64,000 nt of DNA from positions 62,001 through 126,000 of the forward strand of contig NZ_BAWW01000007.1 of NCBI RefSeq assembly GCF_000875975.1, read 5' to 3'. Position 1 is the first letter of the stretch. Every line of letters begins with the position of its first letter. The translations under genes and the position numbers were made by a program. This DNA is from Parachlamydia acanthamoebae (GTDB lineage Bacteria; Chlamydiota; Chlamydiia; Chlamydiales; Parachlamydiaceae). Under the pieces are notes generated by a model. That model had not been told where the DNA came from and ran no database searches. It worked only from the letters and a program-made list of their open reading frames with translations. Below, piece by piece: positions 18,292 to 26,301 of this stretch.

Positions 18292-19130
18292 ATATCCTCC
18301 CTTAAATTGGCCTGAAAATGGCTATAAAACGGATTAAAAAGTTCCTCATTAACCCAAGAATTTCCTAAAGAAATATTCGGCTTAATCGCTCCATGAAAAT
18401 CGGATCCACCTGAGATCAGCCAATTTTTGTTACGTGCCATCTCAAGCCATTTTTCATGCACATGTGCAGGAAATTTTCCGTAATAGCATTCAATACCATC
18501 GAAATTCATTTCTAAAAGACGTTTTGTGGTAGGAACATGATCGATCAGATGGGGATGGGCAATAACTGCCAATCCTTTCGCCTTGTGAATTACATCTAGG
18601 GTTTCCTCTACAGAAAAAGGTTTACCAGAAGCGAAGCAAGATTTTCCATCCCCTAAATACTTTTTAAAAGCTTCTTGTAAGGTCTTTACATATCCATAAT
18701 TGATCATCGCTAAAGCGATGTGTGGACGGCCAATTGTTCCGAATGGCGATAAATCGATGACATCCTGCTCTTTAATGGGCATCCGATGCATCCGTAAAAG
18801 ATCCAAGATTTCACGATTTCTTTCCACACGACGAGCCGCATGTTTTTGACAAAATTTAGTTATCACAGGATTTTGAAAAGCAAAAGCGTAGGCAAGGATG
18901 TGAACATTGACGGAGTCTTGTTCAGCAGAAAACTCCACACCAGAAAGTAATTTTATTCCAAGTTTTGCAGCGGGTTCCACTGCACTCTGATAAGCTTCTA
19001 CACTATCATGATCTGTAATTGACAAACCTTTTAAACCACTTTTGAAAGCTATATCAACTAATTCCTCAGGAGAGCATGTCCCATCCGAGCACGTTGAATG
19101 GCAATGCATGTCAGCACGGAAATCATCCAT
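18288..19130 (-). CDS. PHP-domain phosphoesterase (YciV/TrpH-like)
   Basis: A 280-residue PHP-family metal phosphoesterase. Metal ligands are visible in MHCHSTCSDG (His9, His11), GLSITDHDS, GVEFSAEQ, VIAHPHLIDHV and GGSDFHGAIKP. The length and motif order match the YciV/TrpH group, which in E. coli is a 5'-3' exonuclease (RNase AM) acting on short RNA ends and on pAp. The exact substrate here is not shown by sequence. It is linked to folC by a 4-base overlap and to murB by an 11-base gap. Confidence 0.85.
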   Translation of the reverse strand: MDDFRADMHCHSTCSDGTCSPEELVDIAFKSGLKGLSITDHDSVEAYQSAVEPAAKLGIKLLSGVEFSAEQDSVNVHILAYAFAFQNPVITKFCQKHAARRVERNREILDLLRMHRMPIKEQDVIDLSPFGTIGRPHIALAMINYGYVKTLQEAFKKYLGDGKSCFASGKPFSVEETLDVIHKAKGLAVIAHPHLIDHVPTTKRLLEMNFDGIECYYGKFPAHVHEKWLEMARNKNWLISGGSDFHGAIKPNISLGNSWVNEELFNPFYSHFQANLREDI

Positions 19131-19141
19131 GTTTTCTCTTT

Positions 19142-20023
19142 TTATATGCTTTTTGGAAGGCTGGAGATGTAACGAACTTCACTCTCAAGCTCCACGCCTT
19201 GTTGTTTTAAGACTTCCTCTTTGATATGAGCAATCAACTCTAAGACATCTTGTGCACGCGCATTTCCATCATTCACAATAAAATTTGCATGCATACTCGA
19301 TACCTTAGCACCCCCAATGACTTGTCCTTTAAGCCCAGTCTGCTCAATCAAAGCTCCAGCATGGCCGGATTGAGGGTTTCTAAAAATACAACCAGCAGAT
19401 TTTTCACCATAAGGTTGCGTTTTTTTGCGATAATCTAAAATTTCAAATTGTTTTTGTCTAGCAGAATCTAAGCGGGATAAAAAAAATGAAGCTGCAACAA
19501 CAGCTCCTGACATATTTTGAAAGGGAGAAGTTCGATAAGAAAATGGAAGATTTTCTTTTGAAAAAATGTAAAGCTGTCCTGTTTCATCGACATATTCAAC
19601 TTCGTATAGGGAAGCACAGGTTTCACAACCATTAGCACCCGCATTCATGAACACAGCACCACCTACACTTGCGGGAATTCCAGAGGCAAATTCTAAACCT
19701 GACCATCCCTCTCGAGCCGTTTTGACACCTAAAAGAGAAAAGCTGTAGCCAGCTCCTACTCGAAAAAGTTCAGGACGTGGATTTTCAAAGAAATCAATCT
19801 TGTTATGAATGACCAAGCCATCGAAGCCCGCATCATCAAATAAACAATTGGATCCTTTTCCTAAAATAAAAAAAGGGATGTCATGTGCGGAACAGAATGC
19901 TAGCATCTGTTGCATGGAAGGGATGTCCCGCACTTTGGCATAGTAACGCGCGGGACCTCCGATACCAAAAGTACTCAATCCGCTAAGCAACTTATTTTCT
20001 TGGTAAGCAAATGGAAAATCCAT
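19142..20023 (-). CDS. murB: UDP-N-acetylenolpyruvoylglucosamine reductase
   Basis: A 293-residue FAD enzyme making UDP-MurNAc for peptidoglycan. Motifs: NTFGIGG-like STFGIGGPARYYAKV at the start, LGKGSNCLFDDAGFDG, EFASGIPASVGGAVFMNAGANG, and CIFRNPQSGHAGALIEQTGLKG with the SMHANFIVNDG C-terminal part. This is the short type II form lacking the E. coli extra domain. Its ATG overlaps the nusB stop as TAATG, so it is coupled to nusB. Presence of murB fits chlamydiae that still make peptidoglycan. Confidence 0.93.
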   Translation of the reverse strand: MDFPFAYQENKLLSGLSTFGIGGPARYYAKVRDIPSMQQMLAFCSAHDIPFFILGKGSNCLFDDAGFDGLVIHNKIDFFENPRPELFRVGAGYSFSLLGVKTAREGWSGLEFASGIPASVGGAVFMNAGANGCETCASLYEVEYVDETGQLYIFSKENLPFSYRTSPFQNMSGAVVAASFFLSRLDSARQKQFEILDYRKKTQPYGEKSAGCIFRNPQSGHAGALIEQTGLKGQVIGGAKVSSMHANFIVNDGNARAQDVLELIAHIKEEVLKQQGVELESEVRYISSLPKSI

Positions 20024-20586
20024 TACTCCTCACTATCGTTTTCTTCCTCAATTTCTTCATGAGAAGACGCACGCACAACGTCTCCTCTTTCTGCTGCTTC
20101 TAAAAATGCTTGAACAACGACATCATTTTGGGCCAAAACAGCCGCGCTTTTTGCGATCGCCAGATCATCGCTGACTTTGCCCTCTTTGGTCTGATAAATG
20201 TGATCAAGCAAAGCATTCACAAATGTTGCGGATTCGGGAGTACTAAATTTCCGCGACAACCGAATGGCTTCTGCAATCGCAACTTTTGGGGGAATGGAGT
20301 CATCAAACAGCATCTCGTAAATCCCTAACCGTAAAACGTTTTTTTCTACGGTTTGAATTCTTTCAAAGCGATATTCACGAGATGTGTTTGCAATAAGATC
20401 ATCAATTTCAGCTTTTTTTTCGAGAACAAGTTCTACTTTTTCCAAAGCAGAATAGGCTGTCTTTTTAGTAACAGCCAATTCTTTCATTACAAGCTCTACA
20501 AGCTCTTGTTCACTCACTCGGCCACAATCTTGGCTATAAAGAAGTACGAAAACGACTTCTCGAAATTTTTTTAGGGGAATGGCCAT
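20023..20586 (-). CDS. nusB: Transcription antitermination factor NusB
   Basis: A 187-residue all-helical RNA-binding protein that joins NusE/S10 in rRNA antitermination. Typical text: REVVFVLLYSQD near the start, RIQTVEKNVLRLGIYEMLFDDSIPPKVAIAEAIRLSRKFSTPESATFVNALLD split along the middle. The start is set at 20586 (MAIPLKKF) because aaaggacc lies just upstream; a frame extension to 20646 lacks an RBS. The C-terminus has an extra acidic tail of about 40 residues (ending EEIEEENDSEE) beyond most NusB proteins. It leads the minus-strand string nusB-murB-PHP-folC. Confidence 0.9.
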   Translation of the reverse strand: MAIPLKKFREVVFVLLYSQDCGRVSEQELVELVMKELAVTKKTAYSALEKVELVLEKKAEIDDLIANTSREYRFERIQTVEKNVLRLGIYEMLFDDSIPPKVAIAEAIRLSRKFSTPESATFVNALLDHIYQTKEGKVSDDLAIAKSAAVLAQNDVVVQAFLEAAERGDVVRASSHEEIEEENDSEE

Positions 20587-20999
20587 ACTTAGGTCCTTTC
20601 GGTTAGTTAAGGAAAAGATTATAGCCCTTTTCCTCTTTTCTACCAATAAGAACCAGCCACTCTTTCACTATCAAGCTTTCTAATGCTTTATCCTTGTTTT
20701 TACCGCACTATTTACAGCCTATTCTGCTCGTTCCCGATCGTTCAGATATTCTTTCCCTAAACATCCCCTAAAAAATGATTGGCGAACCAAATTGACGCGA
20801 TTATCTATTTTGATGGTGTCATCATGATATTTTTTTAATATGAAAAAGTAAGTAGATTGATTCAAGACTACCAAAAAAATCACTTGGTACACACTTATAA
20901 ATCCCCTCAAAATGAATTTAAAAATCGCCAAAAATACGCAGGTTTGTAATATAATGATAATTGAGACTATTTTTTATTGTTAAAACAGAGGAATTAAAT
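20587..20999. other. Intergenic region, 413 bases
   Basis: AT-rich spacer between the nusB start and the small unknown gene at 21000. A perfect -10 box TATAAT lies at 20950-20955, about 45 bases before the gene at 21000, without a recognisable -35. A minus-strand open frame at 20719-20931 has a TTG start and no RBS and is not supported. No RNA gene or repeat is seen. Confidence 0.35.
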
Positions 21000-21404
21000 A
21001 TGAGTGGTTCTAATCTAAATCTCTCAAATATTGTTGAGGCTTATAAAGCCTACGAAAATAGGGATGCTGATCGAGAAACTGCACGAGAATTTAAACCACC
21101 GACCTATCTTTTTAATGGAAAAACCATTAAATGCATTGGTGTTGATGAAAAAGCAGAGAAAGGATTCAGCAAAATCTCTTCTGCAAAAATTTTGAATGCT
21201 ATTAATAGTGGAATAGAGAGAAAAGATGCTGCTGTTACTGAAAATATAGATAGATTAAAAGATATTATGAAGCCTATTCGAGAAACTAAATATTCTATAT
21301 TAGGCAAATGGATTTCAAAAATCAAAAACCTATTCATTAATAAAAGTTTTATCACATCTTCCCAATATGCTGAAATAGTCGACCTTCAATTGGATAAATT
21401 TTAA
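21000..21404 (+). CDS. Small unknown soluble protein
   Basis: A 134-residue hydrophilic protein starting MSGSNLNLSNIVEAYKAYEN. The ATG at 21000 has a good RBS (agaggaattaaat) and a TATAAT box about 45 bases upstream. The middle is charged and probably helical (ERKDAAVTENIDRLKDIMKPI), followed by a short amphipathic stretch (GKWISKIKNLFINKSF). There is no signal peptide or membrane segment. I recognise no family. It stands alone, convergent with the alcohol dehydrogenase gene. Its size and isolation would fit a lineage-specific secreted effector or chaperone, but that is only a guess. Confidence 0.5.
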   Translation: MSGSNLNLSNIVEAYKAYENRDADRETAREFKPPTYLFNGKTIKCIGVDEKAEKGFSKISSAKILNAINSGIERKDAAVTENIDRLKDIMKPIRETKYSILGKWISKIKNLFINKSFITSSQYAEIVDLQLDKF

Positions 21405-21438
21405 TAGAAAGAAATAGTACGATTAATGGATTTTTTAA

Positions 21439-22482
21439 TTACGGATGTGTTTCCAAAATGACTTTCAATGCATGTTGATTGGCAGCGTCAGCAAATACTT
21501 CGTATGCTTTTATAACATTTGTTAAATCAAAATGATGGGTAATTAATACACCTGGTTTAAGCATACCAGCAGCAAAGGTTTTTAAAAGAATCGAAATACT
21601 GAAAGTATCCACTAAGCCCGTTGTTATGGTGATGTTTTGATTCCAAAGCTTTTCTAAATGCAAACAGACACTTTTCCCATGCACACCCACATTGGCAATG
21701 TAACCACCTGGAGCAACAATAGCCTGACAAGTTTCGAATGTTTCTGGTTTTCCTACAGCTTCAATAACGATATCAAAGCCTTTTTGATTAGTCATTTCTA
21801 AAACGCGCTCGATTACATCATTACCGTCACCATTAATTGTTACTTTAGCTCCCAGCAGCTTAGCAACTTCCAATCGAAAATTATCTTTATCAACGACAAC
21901 AATTTCTGAGGGTGAATAGAACTGAGCCGTCAGTAAAACAGCTAAACCAATAGGACCTGCCCCTATAATCGCAACTTTATCTCCTAATTTGATTTTTCCC
22001 TTCAAAACCCCTGTTTCATAACCTGTTGGTAAAACATCACTAAATAGACAAATGAGATCTTCGTCAACATTGGAAGGAATGGCGTGAAGACTTGTATCGG
22101 CAAATGGAATACGCACATATTCTGCTTGCGTGCCATCGATTTTGTTTCCGAGTAACCACCCTCCAACCTCACATTGCGAGTACATTTGTTTCTTGCAATA
22201 AGCACATTTGCCACAGGAGGTAATACAGGAAATTAACACTTTATCATAAACCTGAAAATTTGAAACTGCGTTGCCCACAGCCTCGATGGTTCCCACTCCT
22301 TCATGGCCTAAAATACGCCCCTTTGCGACTGTTGGTACTTCGCCTTTTATAATATGAAGATCCGTTCCACAGATTGTCGTTTTTGATATTTTTATAATAC
22401 AATCCGTGGATTTTTCAATTTGAGGTTTAAGCCTTTCTTCGAGACTAATTTTATTTGGCCCCTTATACACTAAAGCCTTCAT
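21439..22482 (-). CDS. Zinc-dependent alcohol dehydrogenase
   Basis: A 347-residue medium-chain dehydrogenase. The catalytic zinc site is CGTDLHIIKGEVP and GHEGVGTIEAVG; the structural zinc cysteines are in CGKCAYCKKQMYSQC; the nucleotide-binding fold is GAGPIGLAVLLTAQ with VVDKDNFRLEVAK, whose Asp suggests NAD over NADP. It resembles the Zn-ADH group that includes alcohol and formaldehyde-type dehydrogenases; the substrate cannot be read from sequence. It is monocistronic, with an RBS (gagagag) and a gap of about 100 bases to omcB upstream. Confidence 0.87.
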   Translation of the reverse strand: MKALVYKGPNKISLEERLKPQIEKSTDCIIKISKTTICGTDLHIIKGEVPTVAKGRILGHEGVGTIEAVGNAVSNFQVYDKVLISCITSCGKCAYCKKQMYSQCEVGGWLLGNKIDGTQAEYVRIPFADTSLHAIPSNVDEDLICLFSDVLPTGYETGVLKGKIKLGDKVAIIGAGPIGLAVLLTAQFYSPSEIVVVDKDNFRLEVAKLLGAKVTINGDGNDVIERVLEMTNQKGFDIVIEAVGKPETFETCQAIVAPGGYIANVGVHGKSVCLHLEKLWNQNITITTGLVDTFSISILLKTFAAGMLKPGVLITHHFDLTNVIKAYEVFADAANQHALKVILETHP

Positions 22483-22518
22483 AATTTCTCTCTCATGTCT
22501 AATTAATTAGAGGACGGC

Positions 22519-22550
22519 TAAAAGAAAAGGGCAGGCTTTACAGCCTGCCC
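22519..22550 (-). terminator. Intrinsic terminator of omcB
   Basis: On the minus strand, downstream of the omcB stop, a perfect 8-bp GC-rich stem (GGGCAGGC / GCCTGCCC, 6-base loop) is followed directly by TTTTCTTTT. This is a textbook rho-independent terminator for the highly expressed omcB transcript. Confidence 0.85.
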
Positions 22551-22580
22551 CATTATTGACATACACACGGTTAACTAAAA

Positions 22581-24311
22581 TTAGTTAACAATTGTGCTTT
22601 CTTGCTGAACGATCGGAGTCTTGATAGAATCCGAAGATACTTCAGCAATGATACGTGCATCACCAGATTCTTTTGCTCTCGCGTCGATTCTGAATTTCAA
22701 TGTTTGTCGAGGTGCGAAGTTAGCTACAGGAGCAAAAGTAACTGTTTGACCAGATACTGTGCCTGCTGAATCGCCAACTGCAGCAGTTGGAGTCACTTCT
22801 TTAGGGAAGCGTACGACAACAGCTACATTACTATCTGCTTCAGAGCCTTGGTTTGTGACTGTGATGCAATAGGTTGTTGATTCACCAATGCAAATTGGAT
22901 CTTCAGTATCTGTGATGCACATGTTGAGTGCAGGACGACCTCTCCAACGAGTTGTTGCTTCTGCGCAAGCTGTGCAATTCTGACAGTTTGTTACAGTCAC
23001 ACGGTTTGTCCAGCATCCTGGTGTGCATGTAGTTAAAGTGATTGGGAGTGTAACCTTCTCACCTGGTTTAAGTTCCTTTAATCTCCAAACAGCTTGATTT
23101 CCACGGATTGTTGCACCATTAGCTGAAACAATAGATGTTGAGCTTGGAGCGCAATCTGTGATTGTCACTTCTGTCAGATCTTTATCACCTGGGTTTGTCA
23201 CAGTGATTTGGTAATCAGCATTTTTGCCGATTGGAACTTCTTTTGGACCCACTTTTGTGATCTCAATGCATTCTTTGCAAACGTTTGTGCACCATTGGCA
23301 AGATACTGTATCAGCATTGCATGCTGTTACAACCGCTGTGTTGCACACTTGTCCACGCTTTACAGCTGTAAAGCATAGATTAATTTTTTTCGTTTGGCAA
23401 GGTTCTAGCGTTCCTAGCTTATAGCAAAGAGTACGTAGGCAGCTGCTGTGCTCAAGTCCTTCCGGTACATTATCTGTTACAACAACATCTTCTGCTGCGC
23501 AGCTTCCGCGGTTTGTTACAGTTATTGTATAGTTGACTTGATCACCTGGGCAAACTTCTTCTGGTCCACACTTATGGCAGGTCAGAATAGGTTTAGCACA
23601 GAGCAAAGAACAGAATCTGACTGGAGATGCTGTTGCACAAAAACATGCACAAAGCTCACCTTCACATTCACATTTCACCCATACTTTTGCTGGGACGCAC
23701 TGCCCTTTTTCCATTGAGCCAATTTCCCATACGAGTTTGTTTCCATCCACTTTCGCTTCTGGAACGCTACGTACAAAAGAAACGCCTTCTGGTAAATGAG
23801 TCGTGACAACCACATTGCAAACATCATCGCAAGCTTGAATGTCAAATTCTAAAGGATATTGATCCCCTAGCATACACATTTTAGGATTGCGCGCTGTTAC
23901 AGTAATCCCATCGTGGCAAACCAATTTATTTTGATTTCCATGACGGCAAGGTGTAATCGTTTTGCAAAGAGGCTCCTCGCAACACGCTGGCTGTGGAGGA
24001 ACGCAAACAGGCTTGCACACTGGAGCAGGTTGTGGACATGCTTGTCGTGGTGCAGGACATGTTCTTGGTTGCGGACAAGCAGGCTGAGGGCAAGCTTGTC
24101 TTGGACGAGAAGACTGCTCGTAAGCAGGTGCGTAAGAACCTTGCGGACCTGGAGCATATGATTGCTCATAGCCTTGACCGTAAGATTGTTGCTCGTCAAC
24201 GGGATACCCACCACCCCAACCATAATTGTTTGGGCTAGAATGAGCAGCTCCTAGAAAAGCAGTTGCGCACAAAAAAAGCAACGAGGTGATCACTCCTAGT
24301 TGTTTTCTCAT
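22581..24311 (-). CDS. omcB: Large cysteine-rich outer envelope protein OmcB
   Basis: A 576-residue protein that, by chlamydial analogy, is disulfide cross-linked under the outer membrane and stiffens the elementary body. The start at 24311 (MRKQLGVITSLL) has a strong RBS (aaaaggagtc); it is followed by a signal peptide ending near LGAAHSS. Residues about 65-125 are a Cys/Pro-rich stretch with repeated CPQP, CPAP and VCKPVC. The rest consists of DUF11-type beta domains (several copies of YxITVTNxG, e.g. VNYTITVTNRGSC, ADYQITVTNPGD, TYCITVTNQGS), many with Cys pairs. This is the OmcB architecture, with a CPxP-rich N-terminus in place of the basic heparin-binding region of Chlamydia. A terminator follows. 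Confidence 0.92.
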   Translation of the reverse strand: MRKQLGVITSLLFLCATAFLGAAHSSPNNYGWGGGYPVDEQQSYGQGYEQSYAPGPQGSYAPAYEQSSRPRQACPQPACPQPRTCPAPRQACPQPAPVCKPVCVPPQPACCEEPLCKTITPCRHGNQNKLVCHDGITVTARNPKMCMLGDQYPLEFDIQACDDVCNVVVTTHLPEGVSFVRSVPEAKVDGNKLVWEIGSMEKGQCVPAKVWVKCECEGELCACFCATASPVRFCSLLCAKPILTCHKCGPEEVCPGDQVNYTITVTNRGSCAAEDVVVTDNVPEGLEHSSCLRTLCYKLGTLEPCQTKKINLCFTAVKRGQVCNTAVVTACNADTVSCQWCTNVCKECIEITKVGPKEVPIGKNADYQITVTNPGDKDLTEVTITDCAPSSTSIVSANGATIRGNQAVWRLKELKPGEKVTLPITLTTCTPGCWTNRVTVTNCQNCTACAEATTRWRGRPALNMCITDTEDPICIGESTTYCITVTNQGSEADSNVAVVVRFPKEVTPTAAVGDSAGTVSGQTVTFAPVANFAPRQTLKFRIDARAKESGDARIIAEVSSDSIKTPIVQQESTIVN

Positions 24312-24526
24312 TATAAAGACTCCTTTTTTAACGTCTTTGGTAGATTTTTCAATCTGTTTGCAGTCATTTTCACTGTCACCTTTGCCGCATTTTGAATTTG
24401 CTCTTGGTTGGTGAGAATTTGACCTTAATTTTTGATTAAATTGGGGCTTTGTGTTACTTCCTAGGCGCATCGCCTAAAAAGGAACACAGGCGCCCTATTT
24501 AAGCAAAATGAATTTCATCGAAACGA

Positions 24527-24730
24527 TTAATATTCGTAATTGCCTGGATTGCAGCAGCAGTTCTCCCAAATATGAGGACGTGGGCAGCAACCATTTGCTC
24601 TTGGCTCAGGACATGGTCTGCAGCTATCGCTAGGGTACGAATCGCAGCATGGATCATAATCACAGCAGCAGCTTGTTAGAGCTATCGCAGCAATTCCTGA
24701 TGCTAAGAGAGATGTTAATACTTTTTTCAT
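24527..24730 (-). CDS. Small cysteine-rich lipoprotein, OmcA-like (copy 2)
   Basis: A 67-residue protein: signal peptide MKKVLTSLLASGIAAIALTS with a lipobox ending LTSC, then a mature part with 12 cysteines in CC and CCC clusters and CPEP/CCPRP motifs. This matches the chlamydial small cysteine-rich lipoprotein OmcA, which is disulfide-linked with OmcB. The start at 24730 has an RBS (taggagac). It lies between the second omcA-like gene and omcB on the same strand, the expected omcA-omcB order. Confidence 0.85.
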   Translation of the reverse strand: MKKVLTSLLASGIAAIALTSCCCDYDPCCDSYPSDSCRPCPEPRANGCCPRPHIWENCCCNPGNYEY

Positions 24731-24853
24731 ACTGTCTCCTAAGGCTTGAAATTTTCTTTTGCAGAACTCGAAGTTCATATTGTCTTGCGAAAGCTTTTCG
24801 ATAATTTCATTAGCAGCAATGATAAAAAATTATCATTGCTGCCACAGAAACGA

Positions 24854-25045
24854 TTAGTAGCCGCTTTCACATGGTGCTGGGCATGGTCTTGGCAATGGCC
24901 GTGGGCAGCATGGTTTTGGACATACAGGACGTGTATAGCAAGGTTTTGGACAAGGATCACAGCAAGGATCATTGTTGCAGCAGCAGCTTGTTAAAGCAAA
25001 AGCTGTTAAGCACAAAGCCAAAACTGATGTAATTTTCTTTTTCAT
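24854..25045 (-). CDS. Small cysteine-rich lipoprotein, OmcA-like (copy 1)
   Basis: A 63-residue paralogue of the neighbouring gene: signal peptide ending ALTSC, then CCC, CC and many CP.P motifs, again with 12 cysteines (CCCNNDPCCDPCPKPC). Strong RBS (aaggagagtcgt). The two copies share the start MKK.(I/L)TS.LA, the lipobox and the Asp-Pro-Cys-Cys-Asp block, so they come from a tandem duplication. The tail is richer in CPxP than that of copy 2. It is likely the first gene of the omcA-omcA-omcB transcript. Confidence 0.85.
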   Translation of the reverse strand: MKKKITSVLALCLTAFALTSCCCNNDPCCDPCPKPCYTRPVCPKPCCPRPLPRPCPAPCESGY

Positions 25046-25418
25046 ACGACTCTCCTTAAGTTAGAGTTTGGACTTGATAAAGTTCATTATCATCTTTAAC
25101 ACCTTCTCGACCAGTTTTTGCACAGTGCACTTGAAAGTTTACCGGCCATGCCTGATTGATAAGAAAGGTTTTACCTCTTTTAAATACGAGTTGTGCATTA
25201 ATTCTGCCACAATAATTTTTCAAAAATGCAAACTTTTGTTTTTATTTATTTCCTAACCAATTGCTTTCTAGGTGGTTAAAAAAATCATTTTTTAATTATT
25301 ATTTTAGAAATAGTCGGAAATCTTTCACTTTTTTAAAGACAAGCGCTCAATTTTAAAAATTGTTCTGATCATTCTCTAAGAGAATTTTTGATTAAAGAGA
25401 TAAGAAACCCTCAGGATA
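25046..25418. other. Intergenic region, 373 bases, upstream of the omcA genes
   Basis: AT-rich spacer between nadK (its end) and the omcA-like tandem. It should hold the promoter for the cysteine-rich envelope genes; a GATAAT-like box is present on the minus strand about 40 bases before the first omcA start, without a clear -35, as is common for chlamydial late promoters. A small palindrome (ATTCTCT-a-AGAGAAT) at about 25371-25385 could end the nadK transcript. No gene is supported here. Confidence 0.35.
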
Positions 25419-26261
25419 TTAGGCCTTTAATTTGCCTGCCCATCCGAGCTTAGTTCTTAAAGTAGAAAAGTAGTCATGATTTCGTAAAGAAACCAAACGA
25501 AAAACACGAGGGGATAAGCTAACACGCAAAACTTCACCTGTTGCCATGGTGAAACGAGTAAAGCCATCGAAAATGATTTCAACTGGAGCATATTCACTAA
25601 GGTATTGAACTTGAATATCTTGATTAGACGCCAAAACAATTGGGCGATTAGAAATAGTATGCGGACAAATAGGAGTTAACACAAATGCATTTAAGTCGGG
25701 CGTTAAAATGGGGCCCCCAGCAGCCAAGGAATAAGCCGTTGATCCGCTAGGAGTGGAAAGAATTAATCCATCCGCAGAAAACGTATTCAAATAAAGTCCA
25801 TTGACGTGGACACCGATATCGATTAGTCCAGGATTTTGAGCTCGATGTACGACAATCTCGTTCACAGCAAAACACGTTTCATTATGCATGGATTGTCCTT
25901 GCATCATGATTCTTTCTTGGATCTGGAAATTTCCGTTAAGAATGTCTTGTAAACCAGGATAAATCTCCGTCACGGGAATATCTGCCATAAACCCTAAACT
26001 GCCTAAATTAATCCCGACAATGGGAGCCATTAGATTAGGATGTCGATGCATTTGACGTAAAATAGTTCCATCTCCCCCCAACGAAATGATAAAATCGACC
26101 ATTTCAGGATTGATACTGGAAAGGGGAATAGCTCCGATTTCTTCAGCGACTTCGTCTTGAGTGATGATTGAGACACCTTGTGCCGTTAGGTATTCACGGA
26201 TGTTAATTGCAATGTTTTTAGAATGTTTTTTTGCTGTATTTGGAAACAATGCAATGTGCAT
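25419..26261 (-). CDS. nadK: NAD kinase
   Basis: A 280-residue enzyme phosphorylating NAD to NADP. It has the GGDGT motif (62-66), the NE/D segment FAVNEIVVHR, and the substrate-binding SADGLILSTPSGSTAYSLAAGGPI followed by PICPHTISNRPIVL. Length is normal. It ends the minus-strand rnr-xseA-xseB-dxs-nadK string, 40 bases after dxs. NADPH is needed for the isoprenoid and fatty acid steps encoded nearby. Confidence 0.94.
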   Translation of the reverse strand: MHIALFPNTAKKHSKNIAINIREYLTAQGVSIITQDEVAEEIGAIPLSSINPEMVDFIISLGGDGTILRQMHRHPNLMAPIVGINLGSLGFMADIPVTEIYPGLQDILNGNFQIQERIMMQGQSMHNETCFAVNEIVVHRAQNPGLIDIGVHVNGLYLNTFSADGLILSTPSGSTAYSLAAGGPILTPDLNAFVLTPICPHTISNRPIVLASNQDIQVQYLSEYAPVEIIFDGFTRFTMATGEVLRVSLSPRVFRLVSLRNHDYFSTLRTKLGWAGKLKA

Positions 26262-26301
26262 ATAGCCTCTTTAAAACTCTGACATGTGCGTCAAGTTAGT
26301 G

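Noticed and set aside
20719-20931. Minus-strand frame of 70 codons between nusB and the gene at 21000
   Set aside because: TTG start, no RBS, composition typical of AT-rich spacer, no recognisable motif.
23897-24238. Open frames antisense and alternative-phase to the omcB N-terminal region
   Set aside because: They are explained by the repetitive Cys/Pro codons of omcB; codon pattern and RBS favour omcB.
24746-24994. Plus-strand and alternative minus-strand frames across the omcA copies (Trp/His-rich)
   Set aside because: Shadow translations of Cys/Pro-rich codons; the lipoprotein frames have signal peptides and RBSs.
25068-25256. Plus-strand frame of 62 codons upstream of nadK's end
   Set aside because: TTG start without RBS and low-complexity hydrophobic composition; opposes the expected omcA promoter region.
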